Shown: piece after piece, positions 1 through 10,800 of the stretch
How positions within the stretch are numbered: the first letter of the stretch is position 1
Layout of the letters: each line of letters starts with the position of its first letter
Assembly (NCBI RefSeq): GCF_009848495.1
Contig: NZ_WWEP01000018.1
Coordinates: 1 to 64,000 of the forward strand
DNA length: 64,000 nucleotides
Source of the DNA: Flavobacterium sp. MK4S-17
Lineage (GTDB): Bacteria > Bacteroidota > Bacteroidia > Flavobacteriales > Flavobacteriaceae
Reading direction: 5' to 3'
Notes under the pieces: model-generated
Told to the model about the DNA's origin: nothing
Databases searched by the model: none
Seen by the model: only the letters and a program-made list of their open reading frames with translations
Position numbers and translations under genes: made by a program

Positions 1-1
1 C

Positions 2-3000
2 GGAGGTACTTATACCATAACGGCAACCGACCAAAACGGCTGTGTTACTTTTGATACTTTTACCGTAGGCATGCCGCCTGCACCACCTGTAGCGCCTGTA
101 CTGGATACTCCTGTACAGCCAACCTGCAGTACAAATGCCGGCAGCATTACCGTGTTATCCCCTACAGGCACTGGTTATAGTTATAGCATAAACAGTTCAC
201 CTTTTCAGGGAACTCCTGTATTTAACGGTTTACAGCCGAATACTTATTCTATAGTGGTAAAATATCCTGATGGCTGCATATCACAGCCTGCACAGGCAAT
301 AATCAACCCGGCACCGGGCACTCCGGCTACACCACAGGCTGTAGCTTCAGCTTTACAGTGTGGCGATATAAACGGTACTGTAACTGTTAACCAACCTCTT
401 GGTACTGACTTAACCTATAGCCTTGACAATGGCCCATTCCAGGCATCGCCGGTATTTAATGCTGTGCCTCCCGGTATTTATCCGGTAGTTGCTAAAAATT
501 CGGCAGGATGTATTTCTCCTGTTGGGTATGTTACAGTAAATCCTGCACCGGTTGCACCTGTAATACAGGCCACACAGGTAAACCCTGACTGCGCAGGTAC
601 TATGGGCAGTATAGTTGTAACGGCTCCTGTTGGAACTGGTTATATGTACAGCCTTGATGGCGGTACCCCGCAGGCTTCTCCTGTATTCAATAACCTTGCA
701 CAAGGAACTTATACCATAGTGGCCGATAATGGCATAGCCTGCCCTGCAACAAGGCAGTTTACGCTTTCGCAGCCATCATCTTTATTTGTATTTGGTACAA
801 TAATACAGGATGCCACCTGTTCATCGCCCGGAAGTTTTACAGTTACCTTCCCTGTAGGCCCTGAATATACTTATAGTGTGAACGGTGGTGCCCCGCAAAC
901 ATCAGTAGTATTTAATAATCTTCCTGTTGATGATTATATTATTACTGCCGTAAGCACTAACGGATGTGTGCATCAGGGCACATTCCGCATATCAACACCT
1001 GCGCCACCAGCCACACCTGTTGCAAGCGCATCGGTTTTGGATTGTGAGGACACAACAGGAAGTATAGTAGTTGTATTCCCTACAGGAAGTGATATAACTT
1101 ACAGTATAAACGGAACCGCAGGGCCATTCCAGGCATCTCCATTATTTACGGGGCTTATACCCGATACTTATGAAGTAACAGTTAAAAATGGCAAGGATTG
1201 TACATCATCCAGAATGGTAACAATTAACCCTGCGCCTGCTTCACCTGCAATGCCTGATGTAACTACACCTGTTATAAATTGTGGGAATACCACAACAAGC
1301 CTAACGGTTAATTCACCTACAGGAACAGGTTTAACATACAGTATAAATGGAACCGCAGGGCCATTCCAGTCCTCACGCCTATTTACGGGTATAACTTCCG
1401 GAACATATAACGTAATTGCAAGGAACAGTGCCGGCTGTTATTCTCCCGTAAAGCAGGTGGAAGTAGAGCCTGCGCCTGTTGTTCCAGCCGCTCCGCAGGC
1501 AACAGCATCTGTGCTGGCATGTGGCGATACTACAGGAACTATAACTTTTACCAACCCAACAGGTAGTGACATTATCTACAGTATTAACGGTACAGCAGGC
1601 CCTTTCCAGGCATCTCCGGTATTTAATAATGTTGCCCCCGGCACATATACTCTTATTGTTGAAACAGTACAGGGATGCCGCTCGGCAACAAAGCAGATAG
1701 TTGTAAACCCTGCGCAGGCAGCACCGGCTATTACTGCAACTATTACACCTATAAACTGTACCGGCGGCAGTACTGCCACAATTGAGGTAACAGCACCAAC
1801 AGGAGCAGGATATATGTATAGTATTGATAGTGGTACACCTCAGGCATCGCCAATATTTACAGGGTTAAATGCAGGCACCTACACTATTACTGCCGTTAAT
1901 GGCAATAACTGTATTTCAACACAATCATTTACCATAAATCCACCAACTGCTGCCCCTGCAATGCCTGTTGTATCGGCTCCGGCGTTGGCTTGTGGTGATA
2001 CCACAGGTACCATCACCATATTATCACCAAGAGGCAGCGGGTTAACTTACAGTATTAATGGTGAAGACGGCCCTTTCCAGCCATCGCCTGTATTCAATAA
2101 TGTTTCCCCGAATCTGTATGATGTAGTGGTTCGCAATTCGTCAGGATGCTTTTCTCCTGTAAGCCAGGTTACTATAAACCCGGCTCCGGCGGCTCCATTG
2201 CTTGTAGCAAACAAAACTGATGAAACATGTACCGCTTTAGGAAGTATTACTATAACCGCCCCTGTAGGTACGGGTTATAGCTATAGTATTAATGGTGGCA
2301 CTCCGCAAACATCAAGAACATTCAATAACTTATCAGCAGGTACCTATACTCTTACTGCTGATAACGGTTCAGGTTGTATCTCAACGAAAGAAATCAATAT
2401 TGGAGCACCTGTTTATCCTTCTGTTCCGCAATACTCTGTAACCGATACAGATTGCAGTAATGCAACAGGCAGTATAATCATAACCAATTATGTAGTGGGC
2501 AACCAGTACCAACTGGATAGCGGCCCATGGCAGAGCAGTGCCACATTCAGCAATTTAATGCCGGGCTTATATACTGTTACAGTAAGGAGTGCCAACGGTT
2601 GTACTGTAAGCAATACAGTGCAGGCAGAAATTAACACGCCTCCTGCACCTGCGCCCAGCCCTGGTACTATTACAGGAAACAATGATGTATGTGCCGGGGA
2701 AACTTTACAACTTGTCAATACGGTAACAGGCGGTATATGGTCAAGCGGCAATGAGACTATAGCAACTGTAGACAATAATGGGCTTGTTACTGCTTTAAGG
2801 GCGGGTACTGTTACTATCGGTTATACCGTAGGCACAACATGTACCGCTATGGCTACCAAAACAATTACTGTGTATGCACTGCCTGCACCAAATATTGAAG
2901 ACATGTATTTATGCCAGAATAATGATACACTAGAGGTAGAATCCGGAGTACTGGCTTCCGGCCTTTCCCCTGCCGATTATATATTTACCTGGAGTAAAGA

Positions 3001-3616
3001 TGGTTCGGCACTTACCTATACTACGCCTAATATTATTATTAACCAGCCGGGTACTTATACTGTTACGGCTACCAACCGTGTAACCGGTTGTGTTGGCGAA
3101 GATAGTGCAGTTGTAGGATTATCATCACCTGCCATAGCTTATGCTACTGTTGGGCAGGATTTTAATTATAACCAGACGATTACTGTTCATGTAGATGGTG
3201 CATCAAAAGGTATATATGAATACAGCCTTGATAATGAAAACTGGCAGAATGAGCCTTATTTCAGCAATATATACGAAGGTATATACACGGTTTACATAAG
3301 GGATATTAACGGATGTTCGCCTATTGAGCTTGAAGTTTATGCCCTGAATTACCCAAGGTTCTTCTCCCCTAACGGAGATGGCGTTAGGGATACATGGAAT
3401 ATTACAGGACTGCGTAACCAAAAAGATGCTTATATTTACATATTCGACAGGTATGGCAAACTTGTGGCATCAATAAAACCTTCAGGCCCGGGCTGGGACG
3501 GAACCTATAACGGTGAACGCCTGCCTGCAACTGATTACTGGTTTACATTGATGTACCAATCGCCAAATACCGGAGCGGCAAAAGAATTTAAGGCACACTT
3601 CTCGTTGCTACGTTAG
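2..3616 (+). CDS. T9SS type B repeat adhesin (C-terminal part)
   Basis: The reading frame is open from base 2 with no start, so the 5' part lies outside the window; the first visible ATG (base 71) is internal. At least 12 imperfect units of about 70-80 residues follow one another, each with an early Cys, a central YSINGG/YSINGTAGPFQ-like strand motif, a GTYT motif and a late GC. Counting from the ATG at 71, residues about 862-937 look like a bacterial Ig-like (Big_2) domain, followed by a PKD/Ig-like segment and one more unit. Residues about 1093-1181 are a gliding-motility-type C-terminal domain (FFSPNGDGVRDTW, then DRYGKLV), the type B T9SS sorting signal. This predicts a large cell-surface adhesin or gliding-related filament of the SprB kind, but it is not SprB by any feature I can verify. 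The next gene starts 5 bases after the stop, so the two are probably cotranscribed. Confidence 0.85.
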   Translation, partial: GGTYTITATDQNGCVTFDTFTVGMPPAPPVAPVLDTPVQPTCSTNAGSITVLSPTGTGYSYSINSSPFQGTPVFNGLQPNTYSIVVKYPDGCISQPAQAIINPAPGTPATPQAVASALQCGDINGTVTVNQPLGTDLTYSLDNGPFQASPVFNAVPPGIYPVVAKNSAGCISPVGYVTVNPAPVAPVIQATQVNPDCAGTMGSIVVTAPVGTGYMYSLDGGTPQASPVFNNLAQGTYTIVADNGIACPATRQFTLSQPSSLFVFGTIIQDATCSSPGSFTVTFPVGPEYTYSVNGGAPQTSVVFNNLPVDDYIITAVSTNGCVHQGTFRISTPAPPATPVASASVLDCEDTTGSIVVVFPTGSDITYSINGTAGPFQASPLFTGLIPDTYEVTVKNGKDCTSSRMVTINPAPASPAMPDVTTPVINCGNTTTSLTVNSPTGTGLTYSINGTAGPFQSSRLFTGITSGTYNVIARNSAGCYSPVKQVEVEPAPVVPAAPQATASVLACGDTTGTITFTNPTGSDIIYSINGTAGPFQASPVFNNVAPGTYTLIVETVQGCRSATKQIVVNPAQAAPAITATITPINCTGGSTATIEVTAPTGAGYMYSIDSGTPQASPIFTGLNAGTYTITAVNGNNCISTQSFTINPPTAAPAMPVVSAPALACGDTTGTITILSPRGSGLTYSINGEDGPFQPSPVFNNVSPNLYDVVVRNSSGCFSPVSQVTINPAPAAPLLVANKTDETCTALGSITITAPVGTGYSYSINGGTPQTSRTFNNLSAGTYTLTADNGSGCISTKEINIGAPVYPSVPQYSVTDTDCSNATGSIIITNYVVGNQYQLDSGPWQSSATFSNLMPGLYTVTVRSANGCTVSNTVQAEINTPPAPAPSPGTITGNNDVCAGETLQLVNTVTGGIWSSGNETIATVDNNGLVTALRAGTVTIGYTVGTTCTAMATKTITVYALPAPNIEDMYLCQNNDTLEVESGVLASGLSPADYIFTWSKDGSALTYTTPNIIINQPGTYTVTATNRVTGCVGEDSAVVGLSSPAIAYATVGQDFNYNQTITVHVDGASKGIYEYSLDNENWQNEPYFSNIYEGIYTVYIRDINGCSPIELEVYALNYPRFFSPNGDGVRDTWNITGLRNQKDAYIYIFDRYGKLVASIKPSGPGWDGTYNGERLPATDYWFTLMYQSPNTGAAKEFKAHFSLLR

Positions 3617-3621
3617 TAAAT

Positions 3622-4668
3622 ATGAAAAAAGTATTATTAGGTTTATTTTTATTACCGGCTTATTGTATAGCGCAGATACCTGCATATTACAATACTATTG
3701 ATTTTAATTTAACCGGAGATGCATTAAAAAACCAGTTAGGCACTTTAATAACCAGTACCCACAATGCCAACCTGGAGTATACCCCGGGAGTATGGGATGC
3801 ACTCAAGCAGACTGACCATGACCCCGATAATCCGGAAAATGTATTATTGATATACGGCTATGATGATACTGATAACGACCCGGATAATGACAGGACAAGG
3901 GATAAAGACGATAGCTGCCATACATCAAGCTGCGTTGGGCTGTGGGTAAGGGAACATGTTTACCCCCGCTCTTTGGGTACTCCTAATTTAGGGTATGAAG
4001 GGCCGGGTTCCGACCCTCATCATCTAAGGGCGGTAGATTACTATATGAATAACTCACGCAGCAATAAACGTTTTGCCGACGGCTCCGGAAATTCCACATC
4101 ATTGTCCGGCGGCTTTTTTTACCCGGGAGACGAATGGAAGGGCGATGTTGCACGGATGATGATGTATATGTATGTACGCTACCAGTCGCGTTGCCTGCCT
4201 AATGCTGTTGGTTCGGGCAGTTCATCTTACAGTACTTTTGGCGACATGCCGGATATATTCCTGGAATGGAATGAAGAAGACCCTGTAAGCCAATATGAAA
4301 TTAACCGTAATAATATTTTACAGAACATTCAGGGCAACAGAAACCCCTTTATTGACAACCCCTATCTTGCCACAATTATTTGGAACGGCCCGGAAGCAGA
4401 GGATAGCTGGGGGGTATTGGCAACAACATATCCTAATAGCAGCGTAGCCAAATTGTTTGCCTACCCTACCGTTACAACCGGGGTTGTTACTATAGCCAAT
4501 GCAGAAAGCAACCCTTATCAATACAGTGTATATAATAGTATGGGACAGAAAATAAATGCTAAGGTTAATGATAATGTTATTGATATAAGCCATAATGCTG
4601 GAGGCATTTATTTTATAACTGCAACTGTGGATAATGAACGAAAAACTTTTAAAATTATCCTTAATTAA
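3622..4668 (+). CDS. Secreted endonuclease I family nuclease with T9SS type A sorting domain
   Basis: A 348-residue protein with a Sec signal peptide (cleavage near CIAQ, residue 18). The endonuclease I fold is indicated by REHVYPRS (His112, the expected catalytic His region), DPHHLRAVD (His133-His134) and GDVARMMMYMYVRY at about 174-187. An Asp-rich insertion lies at residues 81-97, followed by two nearby cysteines (C99, C104) that could form a disulfide. The last 75 residues (VAKLFAYPT onward to FKIILN) resemble a type A T9SS C-terminal domain, so the enzyme should be exported and either anchored or released at the surface. The family cuts DNA and RNA non-specifically, with a divalent metal. 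It sits 5 bases after the adhesin gene and is followed by a strong terminator, so it is probably the last gene of that transcript. A role in using extracellular DNA is inference. Confidence 0.88.
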   Translation: MKKVLLGLFLLPAYCIAQIPAYYNTIDFNLTGDALKNQLGTLITSTHNANLEYTPGVWDALKQTDHDPDNPENVLLIYGYDDTDNDPDNDRTRDKDDSCHTSSCVGLWVREHVYPRSLGTPNLGYEGPGSDPHHLRAVDYYMNNSRSNKRFADGSGNSTSLSGGFFYPGDEWKGDVARMMMYMYVRYQSRCLPNAVGSGSSSYSTFGDMPDIFLEWNEEDPVSQYEINRNNILQNIQGNRNPFIDNPYLATIIWNGPEAEDSWGVLATTYPNSSVAKLFAYPTVTTGVVTIANAESNPYQYSVYNSMGQKINAKVNDNVIDISHNAGGIYFITATVDNERKTFKIILN

Positions 4669-4694
4669 AAAATAACTAAAACTTAATAAAAACT

Positions 4695-4719
4695 AAACCC
4701 GCTTAAAAGCGGGTTTTTT
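4695..4719 (+). terminator. Rho-independent terminator after endonuclease I
   Basis: Perfect 8-bp stem (AAACCCGC / GCGGGTTT at 4695-4702 and 4709-4716) with a TTAAAA loop and a run of T to 4719. It ends the adhesin-nuclease transcript. Confidence 0.9.
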
Positions 4720-4806
4720 GTGCTTCAAACACTTAATAAAAGTCTGTTAACGTAATGATAACAGTCATTTGACCAAAATGACCCCCTTTATTTAAAATGA
4801 GAATTA

Positions 4807-4814
4807 TATTTTTG
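4807..4814 (+). promoter_or_regulatory. Candidate -7 promoter box
   Basis: TATTTTTG matches the Bacteroidota -7 consensus TAnnTTTG, 59 bases before the ATG at 4874. No TTG is found 17-19 bases upstream, so only half of the promoter is supported. Confidence 0.4.
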
Positions 4815-4873
4815 TATTAGCTTGATTTACAACACTCAAATAATATCTAAATATTAATTAATAGTTTTTACTA

Positions 4874-7800
4874 ATGAAGCAAAAAAACTTTTTTCTTACC
4901 AAAAAAACGCTTTTATTCTATTCCTTTACCTTACTTTTTGCATTCCTTGCAACAAGTCGTGTTTCGGCGCAGGTTTCAATAGGTAGCCATAATACTGCTG
5001 TTGTAACTAGCCTTAACGGATGGAACGGCAATCTGCCAAATGGCTATGCCATGTCAGGATCAGCAGATACATACAGAGGAACAAGTGCAAGCACATCAGG
5101 AGGTGTATATGCTATTTCAAACGCAGGTTTTGGCTACCAGCCATCCAGTAGTGCCGGGAGCATAACACTTACAGGAACCTACAGGAACAGCACAGGGAGT
5201 GCAATTACAAAACTTGAGATTTCTTATAAGGCTTTTGAAGTAGTAGCAAGATCATCCAGAACACCCGGGTGGACAGTAACATCGTCCGCAGGAGATGTTG
5301 CCGCGCTAAACTGGTCATTCAATGCTTCCAGTTCACCTTCCAGCCCTGATACTAAAAATGTAACTCTTACACTTTCAGGCTCAGGCATTGCCAACAATGC
5401 AACTTTTACAATTAGTTTTGCTTCTGACAGAGGTAATGGCAGTGGCTCATCTCCTTTAATAGGCCTTAAGGATATAAGTGTAAAATCAGTGAAAGGCTCC
5501 CCTCCTACTGTAGTTACCACAACAGCAACCAATATTGCTTTAAACACTGCAACCTCAGGAGGTAATGTTTCAAGTGACGGGGGTGCTGCAGTTACCGCCA
5601 GAGGTGTGGTATGGGGAACATCGCAAAACCCTACAACAGCGTTAACTACAAAAACAACAAATGGAACAGGTACAGGAAACTTTACCAGCAGCCTTACCAA
5701 TCTTGCACAAAACACTACCTATTACTACAGGGCTTATGCAACAAATAGCGAAGGCACCAGCTATGGTACCCAATACAGCTTTACTACGCTGGCTTTGCCT
5801 ACAGTAACTACAGTTATACCGGCTACCGATATTTCAATAAATTCTGCCACTACAGGTGGTGAGGTTACCAGCGAAGGTACTTCTGCCGTTACCGCTAAAG
5901 GTATTGTTTGGGGAACCTCCCCCAACCCTACCGTTGCACTTGCCACAAAAACGCAGGACGGCACAGGTACAGGCGCATTTGTGAGCAGTATTACAGGTTT
6001 GGAAATGGGGGCTACTTATTATTTCAGGGCGTATGCAACCAATGCACAGGGTACAGCTTACGGCAGCGAATCATCATTTACAACGCTTAACGTTGTTGCT
6101 CCTACCGTAGAGACAGCAGATTTTGATGCACAAAATGATGCAGATACAACTATAGCGTTCTTTTTAGGAGGCGTAAATAATAATGGTAATGAAACAGTAA
6201 CTGAAAGAGGTTTTGTATGGAATGAAAGCAATGCAGACTTAACTGTAGGACAAAACTATACCCTTATAAGCAACGGCCCGGATGATAGTGACCTGGCATT
6301 TACAGCCATTGCTGAGAACTTAACGCCCAATACACGTTACTACTACAGGGCCTATGCTACAAACACTACAGGCGGAACAGGTTATGGTAACACCAATAGC
6401 TTTTATACCCTTGCCGCCACACCTGGCGAACCTGCCGTGAGCAATGCCACAACCACTACGCTTACTGCAACTGCAAATACAAATGGAAACCCGGAAGCTA
6501 CCGAATATCTTATAAGGGTACTTGTTGGGGGCAACTATTATTATGTTAACCAGTATTCTGAATTACAGAGCCAGCCTGCATGGCTTGCCGGTTCAATGCT
6601 AACAACGCCTGTAACCGTTACAGGCTTAACGCCGGGAACAAATTATACTTTCAGTATGAAGGCACGAAACGTTTCAGGTGTAGAAACATCTTGGAGTGCC
6701 ACAACTGCACTTGCAACCGCAACGCCATCTACTCCGTTTTTTACACTTATAGATTCAGACCTTGATTTTGGCGCAGTATGTACAAATACCACATCAGCGG
6801 CAGGATTTTTCACGTTCTCTGCCAGCAACCTGCCAATGAACCAGCAGATAGCCATATATAACCTTAACGGCTTCAGTTATTCACTAACAGAAAATGGCAC
6901 TTATTCTTCAGGTTTGTTTATACCTTATACAGGCCAGACAAGCATTACTGTTTATGTAAAATTTACACCTACAGAGGTTAAGGATTACCCTGAAAGCATA
7001 GAGGGTATACCGGGAACAATCAATATAAACTCATCAGGAACAAGCACTTTAAACATAGCTGTTTATGGAAATGGAGTAAACACACCAGCCACTGTACTGA
7101 CAGATGCTGCTTCGGGTATTACTGTAACTTCTGCAACACTTGCAGCACTGGCTGAACAGGGATGTACAACAATTACTGCTTACGGCTTTGAGTACAGCAC
7201 CACACAAGGTTTTACAAATGGAACGGGAACAACTGTAAATGCTACCAATTTTAACGGTATTGATTTCAGTGCTGATTTAACAGGGCTTTCTGCCTGTACA
7301 ACTTATTATTACAAAGCATTTACAACTGACTCGGCAGGCACACACTATGGCGATGAGATAAGTTTTACTACCGGTAACCTGCCGGCCGCACCGGTTGCTG
7401 TTAGTGCTGCCAACATTGCCCAGGAAGGCTTTACTGCCAACTGGGAAGCTGTTGAGGGTGCAACAGGATATTATATAGATGTAGCCGATAATACAGCGTT
7501 CGGTTCTTCCATAAGCGTTTCAGGTGTATTTGATGATTTTACAGCTACCTCTACACCATCAACCGTTACCTGGACAGCTTCAGGTATAAACTGGACAGCC
7601 TACAGGGCAAGAAAACATGCATCTGCTTTATCAGGCAGTAATTTTACAAAAGGGCTGCTAATGTACAATACTGCAGGTACTGCAGGCCCTGACTATGATA
7701 ACGGTTATTTCATTTCAGATATAATACCTGCAGGCGGTTTACAAAACGTTTCTTTAGACCTGATATGCAGTATATCAACAGTCAATGAAAAAGTTGCCGT

Positions 7801-10800
7801 TGCAGCCCTTACTGCCCCGGATTATAACTTTAGTGAAAGAATTGTACTTGGCTCGCAGGATATACAATCAGGAAACGTAAACCATTTAAGTTTTACAGGA
7901 AATATCACAGGCCCATACAAGCTGGTTGTATATAGGGAAGGTTTAAGTGCTGGTGGAACTGGTGACTATATCTATTTAGGTAACCTTGAATTTAGCGGCA
8001 GTACTGCCCCTGTAATTTCGGGTGCAGATGCAGGCAACGCACTTTCCTATAATGTAACCGGACTGAACCCGGGCACAACATATTATTACAGGATTCGGGC
8101 ATATTCTGACAATTGCAGCACCGGAAATTCCAATGTTGTTGAAGTAGAAACGTTAAACTATCTTACCCTTGAAGATGCTTCACTTGCATTTGGTGAGGTA
8201 TGTACCAATGGTGAAGGCAATGGTTTCTTTACTTTCAGCGGGTCAGGAATGTCAAATGCAAGTTTTAATGTATCGGCACTGGAAGGTTTCAGCTATTCAT
8301 TAACCGAAAACGGGGAATATACCGAAACCTTAACCATAAGTAATTACAGCGGTGCTGAAACTACCGTTTATGTTAAGTTTACCCCTAATACTACTGGTGA
8401 GTACATGGGCAGTATAAGCCTGGACGGAGCCTCTCCTTATGAAGCCGCAGAGCTTATCATGAATGCAAGTGGCGAAGGTATATACACTCCTGCCGTAGCT
8501 ACAGCAGGTGTTGCATCTGACATTACAATAGCATCTGCAACCTTACCGGGACAGTCTGTTGATGGAAACTGTGATGCTACTACAGCCTATGGTATAGAAT
8601 ACAGTACAGTAAATAATTTTGCTGATGGCGATGGTACTCAAATACAGGGCGACAACATTAACGGCGGTAATTACAGTGTAACTGTTTCCAATTTATTGCC
8701 TTGTACCACTTATTATTATAAAGCCTACACTGTTACTGAAAGTGGTACGGTTTACAGTTCGCAACAGTCATTTTCCACAACATCACTGGAAACCTCAACA
8801 GCATTAACAGCGGCCGACATTACCCAGTCGGGATTTACAGCCCAATGGGGTGCTGTTGAAGGTGCTTCAGGCTACAGGCTTGATATTTCCACCAGCCCTG
8901 AATTTGGTATCCAGGTTCCAGGCACCAGTTTTACGGAAGATATTGAACTGGCTTCCGGTTCAAGTTATGCTACAAGATCCTGGACAGGAACAAACGGTAT
9001 TGAATGGACAGCTTATAAATCAAGGACTGACAGGCATATGGACGGCAGAAGTGATAATCATATCACGCTAAGAAATGAATCGGATTCTTATATTATTTCA
9101 GGGACAATTCCGGGAGGTATATCCAATATTAAATTTAAAATCCAGCAGACTTATTCCGGTTCAGGCGGAGAAGTTACTGTAACTATTTTATCGGGTGCAG
9201 GGTTTGCAAATGAAACAGCTGTAGGTACAATTGATTATAACCAAAGTGAAATCAAAGTTTTTGACAGTGGAAATATTACAGGTATTAATGGCGACTTTAT
9301 TGTAAGGATAGACAATAATGCGGCGGCAAGGCCAATGATAGATGATATAGTAATAACATCGGCCGACATTGATGAACCTTACTATCTTGAAGGTTATGAG
9401 CAACTTGATGTAAACGATGTAACATCCTATACGGTAACAGGACTTGATGATTATACCACTTATTACTATAGGGTTACTGCCTATGCTGACAATTGCAACT
9501 CATCCAACTCTAATGTGGTTTCGGTAAGTACAAAGCCGGACGGTGTAATGTGGACTGGTACAGCCTGGACACCGGCAACACAGGCTGACGGAGTTACCCC
9601 TCTTGTGCTTGACACTACTATTGAAGTAACCATAAACGGTGATTATAATTCGGGCGCAAACGGCAGTTTTACTTCTAAAAAACTTACCTTAAACGAAGGC
9701 TATACATTTACTGTAGCCGATGGTACAACCGTTACCGTAGAAGATGAAATTATAAATAATGCAGGAGCCGCTAACTTTATCGTTGAAAATAATGCGTCAT
9801 TGATGCAGGTTAATGATAACCCTAACCTTAATACAGATGAAATAACTGTTATAAAAAACAGCACCCCGTTATTCAGGCAGGATTATACTATGTGGGCTTC
9901 TCCTGTTAAAGGCCAGTTGCTGCGCCAGTTCTCGCCAAAAACACTTGCAAACCGCTTTTATGTATATGGTACGGCAAGTAATTCTTATGAAGGTGTAAGC
10001 GGTTTAAGCGATATTTCAACAAATACTTTTGAAACCGGCAAAGGATATCTTATAAGGATGCCAAATACCAATACAGATGTAGAAGGTTATGATGAAGGTA
10101 CTACAGCTTATGCTTACCAGGGTATATTTACAGGTGTTCCGCACAACGGTACTATTCAGGTAAACCTGCCAACATCAGGAAGCCGTTACAGTGGTATCGG
10201 TAACCCGTATCCATCCCCTATTAATGTACAGGAATTCCTTAACCAGAATTCAGGAGTACTTAATCCGGGTTCGGCACTTTACTTCTGGAGGAAGAAAAAC
10301 AACGCAAGCGCATCATCTTATGCAGTACTTACAGCAGACGCCTATATTTATAACAAAGCTGTAGGTGGCGAAGATGGTGAAGACATGCTGGGTGGTGCTG
10401 AATGGGATGATTTATTTAATGTTGATTCAGATCCGTCTGAGTGGGTTATTAACCCGGGGCAGGGCTTTATTGTTAAAGCTGCTGAAAACCCTACAGGGCC
10501 ACTGGTATTTAATAACAGCATGCGTGTAGGCAATGTTCATAATAACCAGTTCTTCAGGTCTTCACAAGGTACAACCTCACCGCTTTCGCGCTTTTGGCTT
10601 AATATAGAAGGCAATGCAGGCGGCTTTAGCCAAACGGCTGTTGTGTACAGCAGCACTGCAACTCTTGGTATTGACTACGGCAGGGACGGAAGGGTATTTA
10701 CAGATGGCGGTTCAACCTTTATATATTCAAAAGCAGGAGACGAAAAACTTGCCGTACAGGCCAGGCCGGAGTTTACGGATACTGATATAGTTCCTGTAGA

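Noticed and set aside
2-3616. Repeats considered as a CRISPR array or DNA satellite
   Set aside because: The repetition is at protein level with diverged DNA and no constant spacer length.
5224-5715. 163-codon open frame on the minus strand
   Set aside because: Shadow of the FN3-like repeats of the 2125-residue gene, produced by biased codons.
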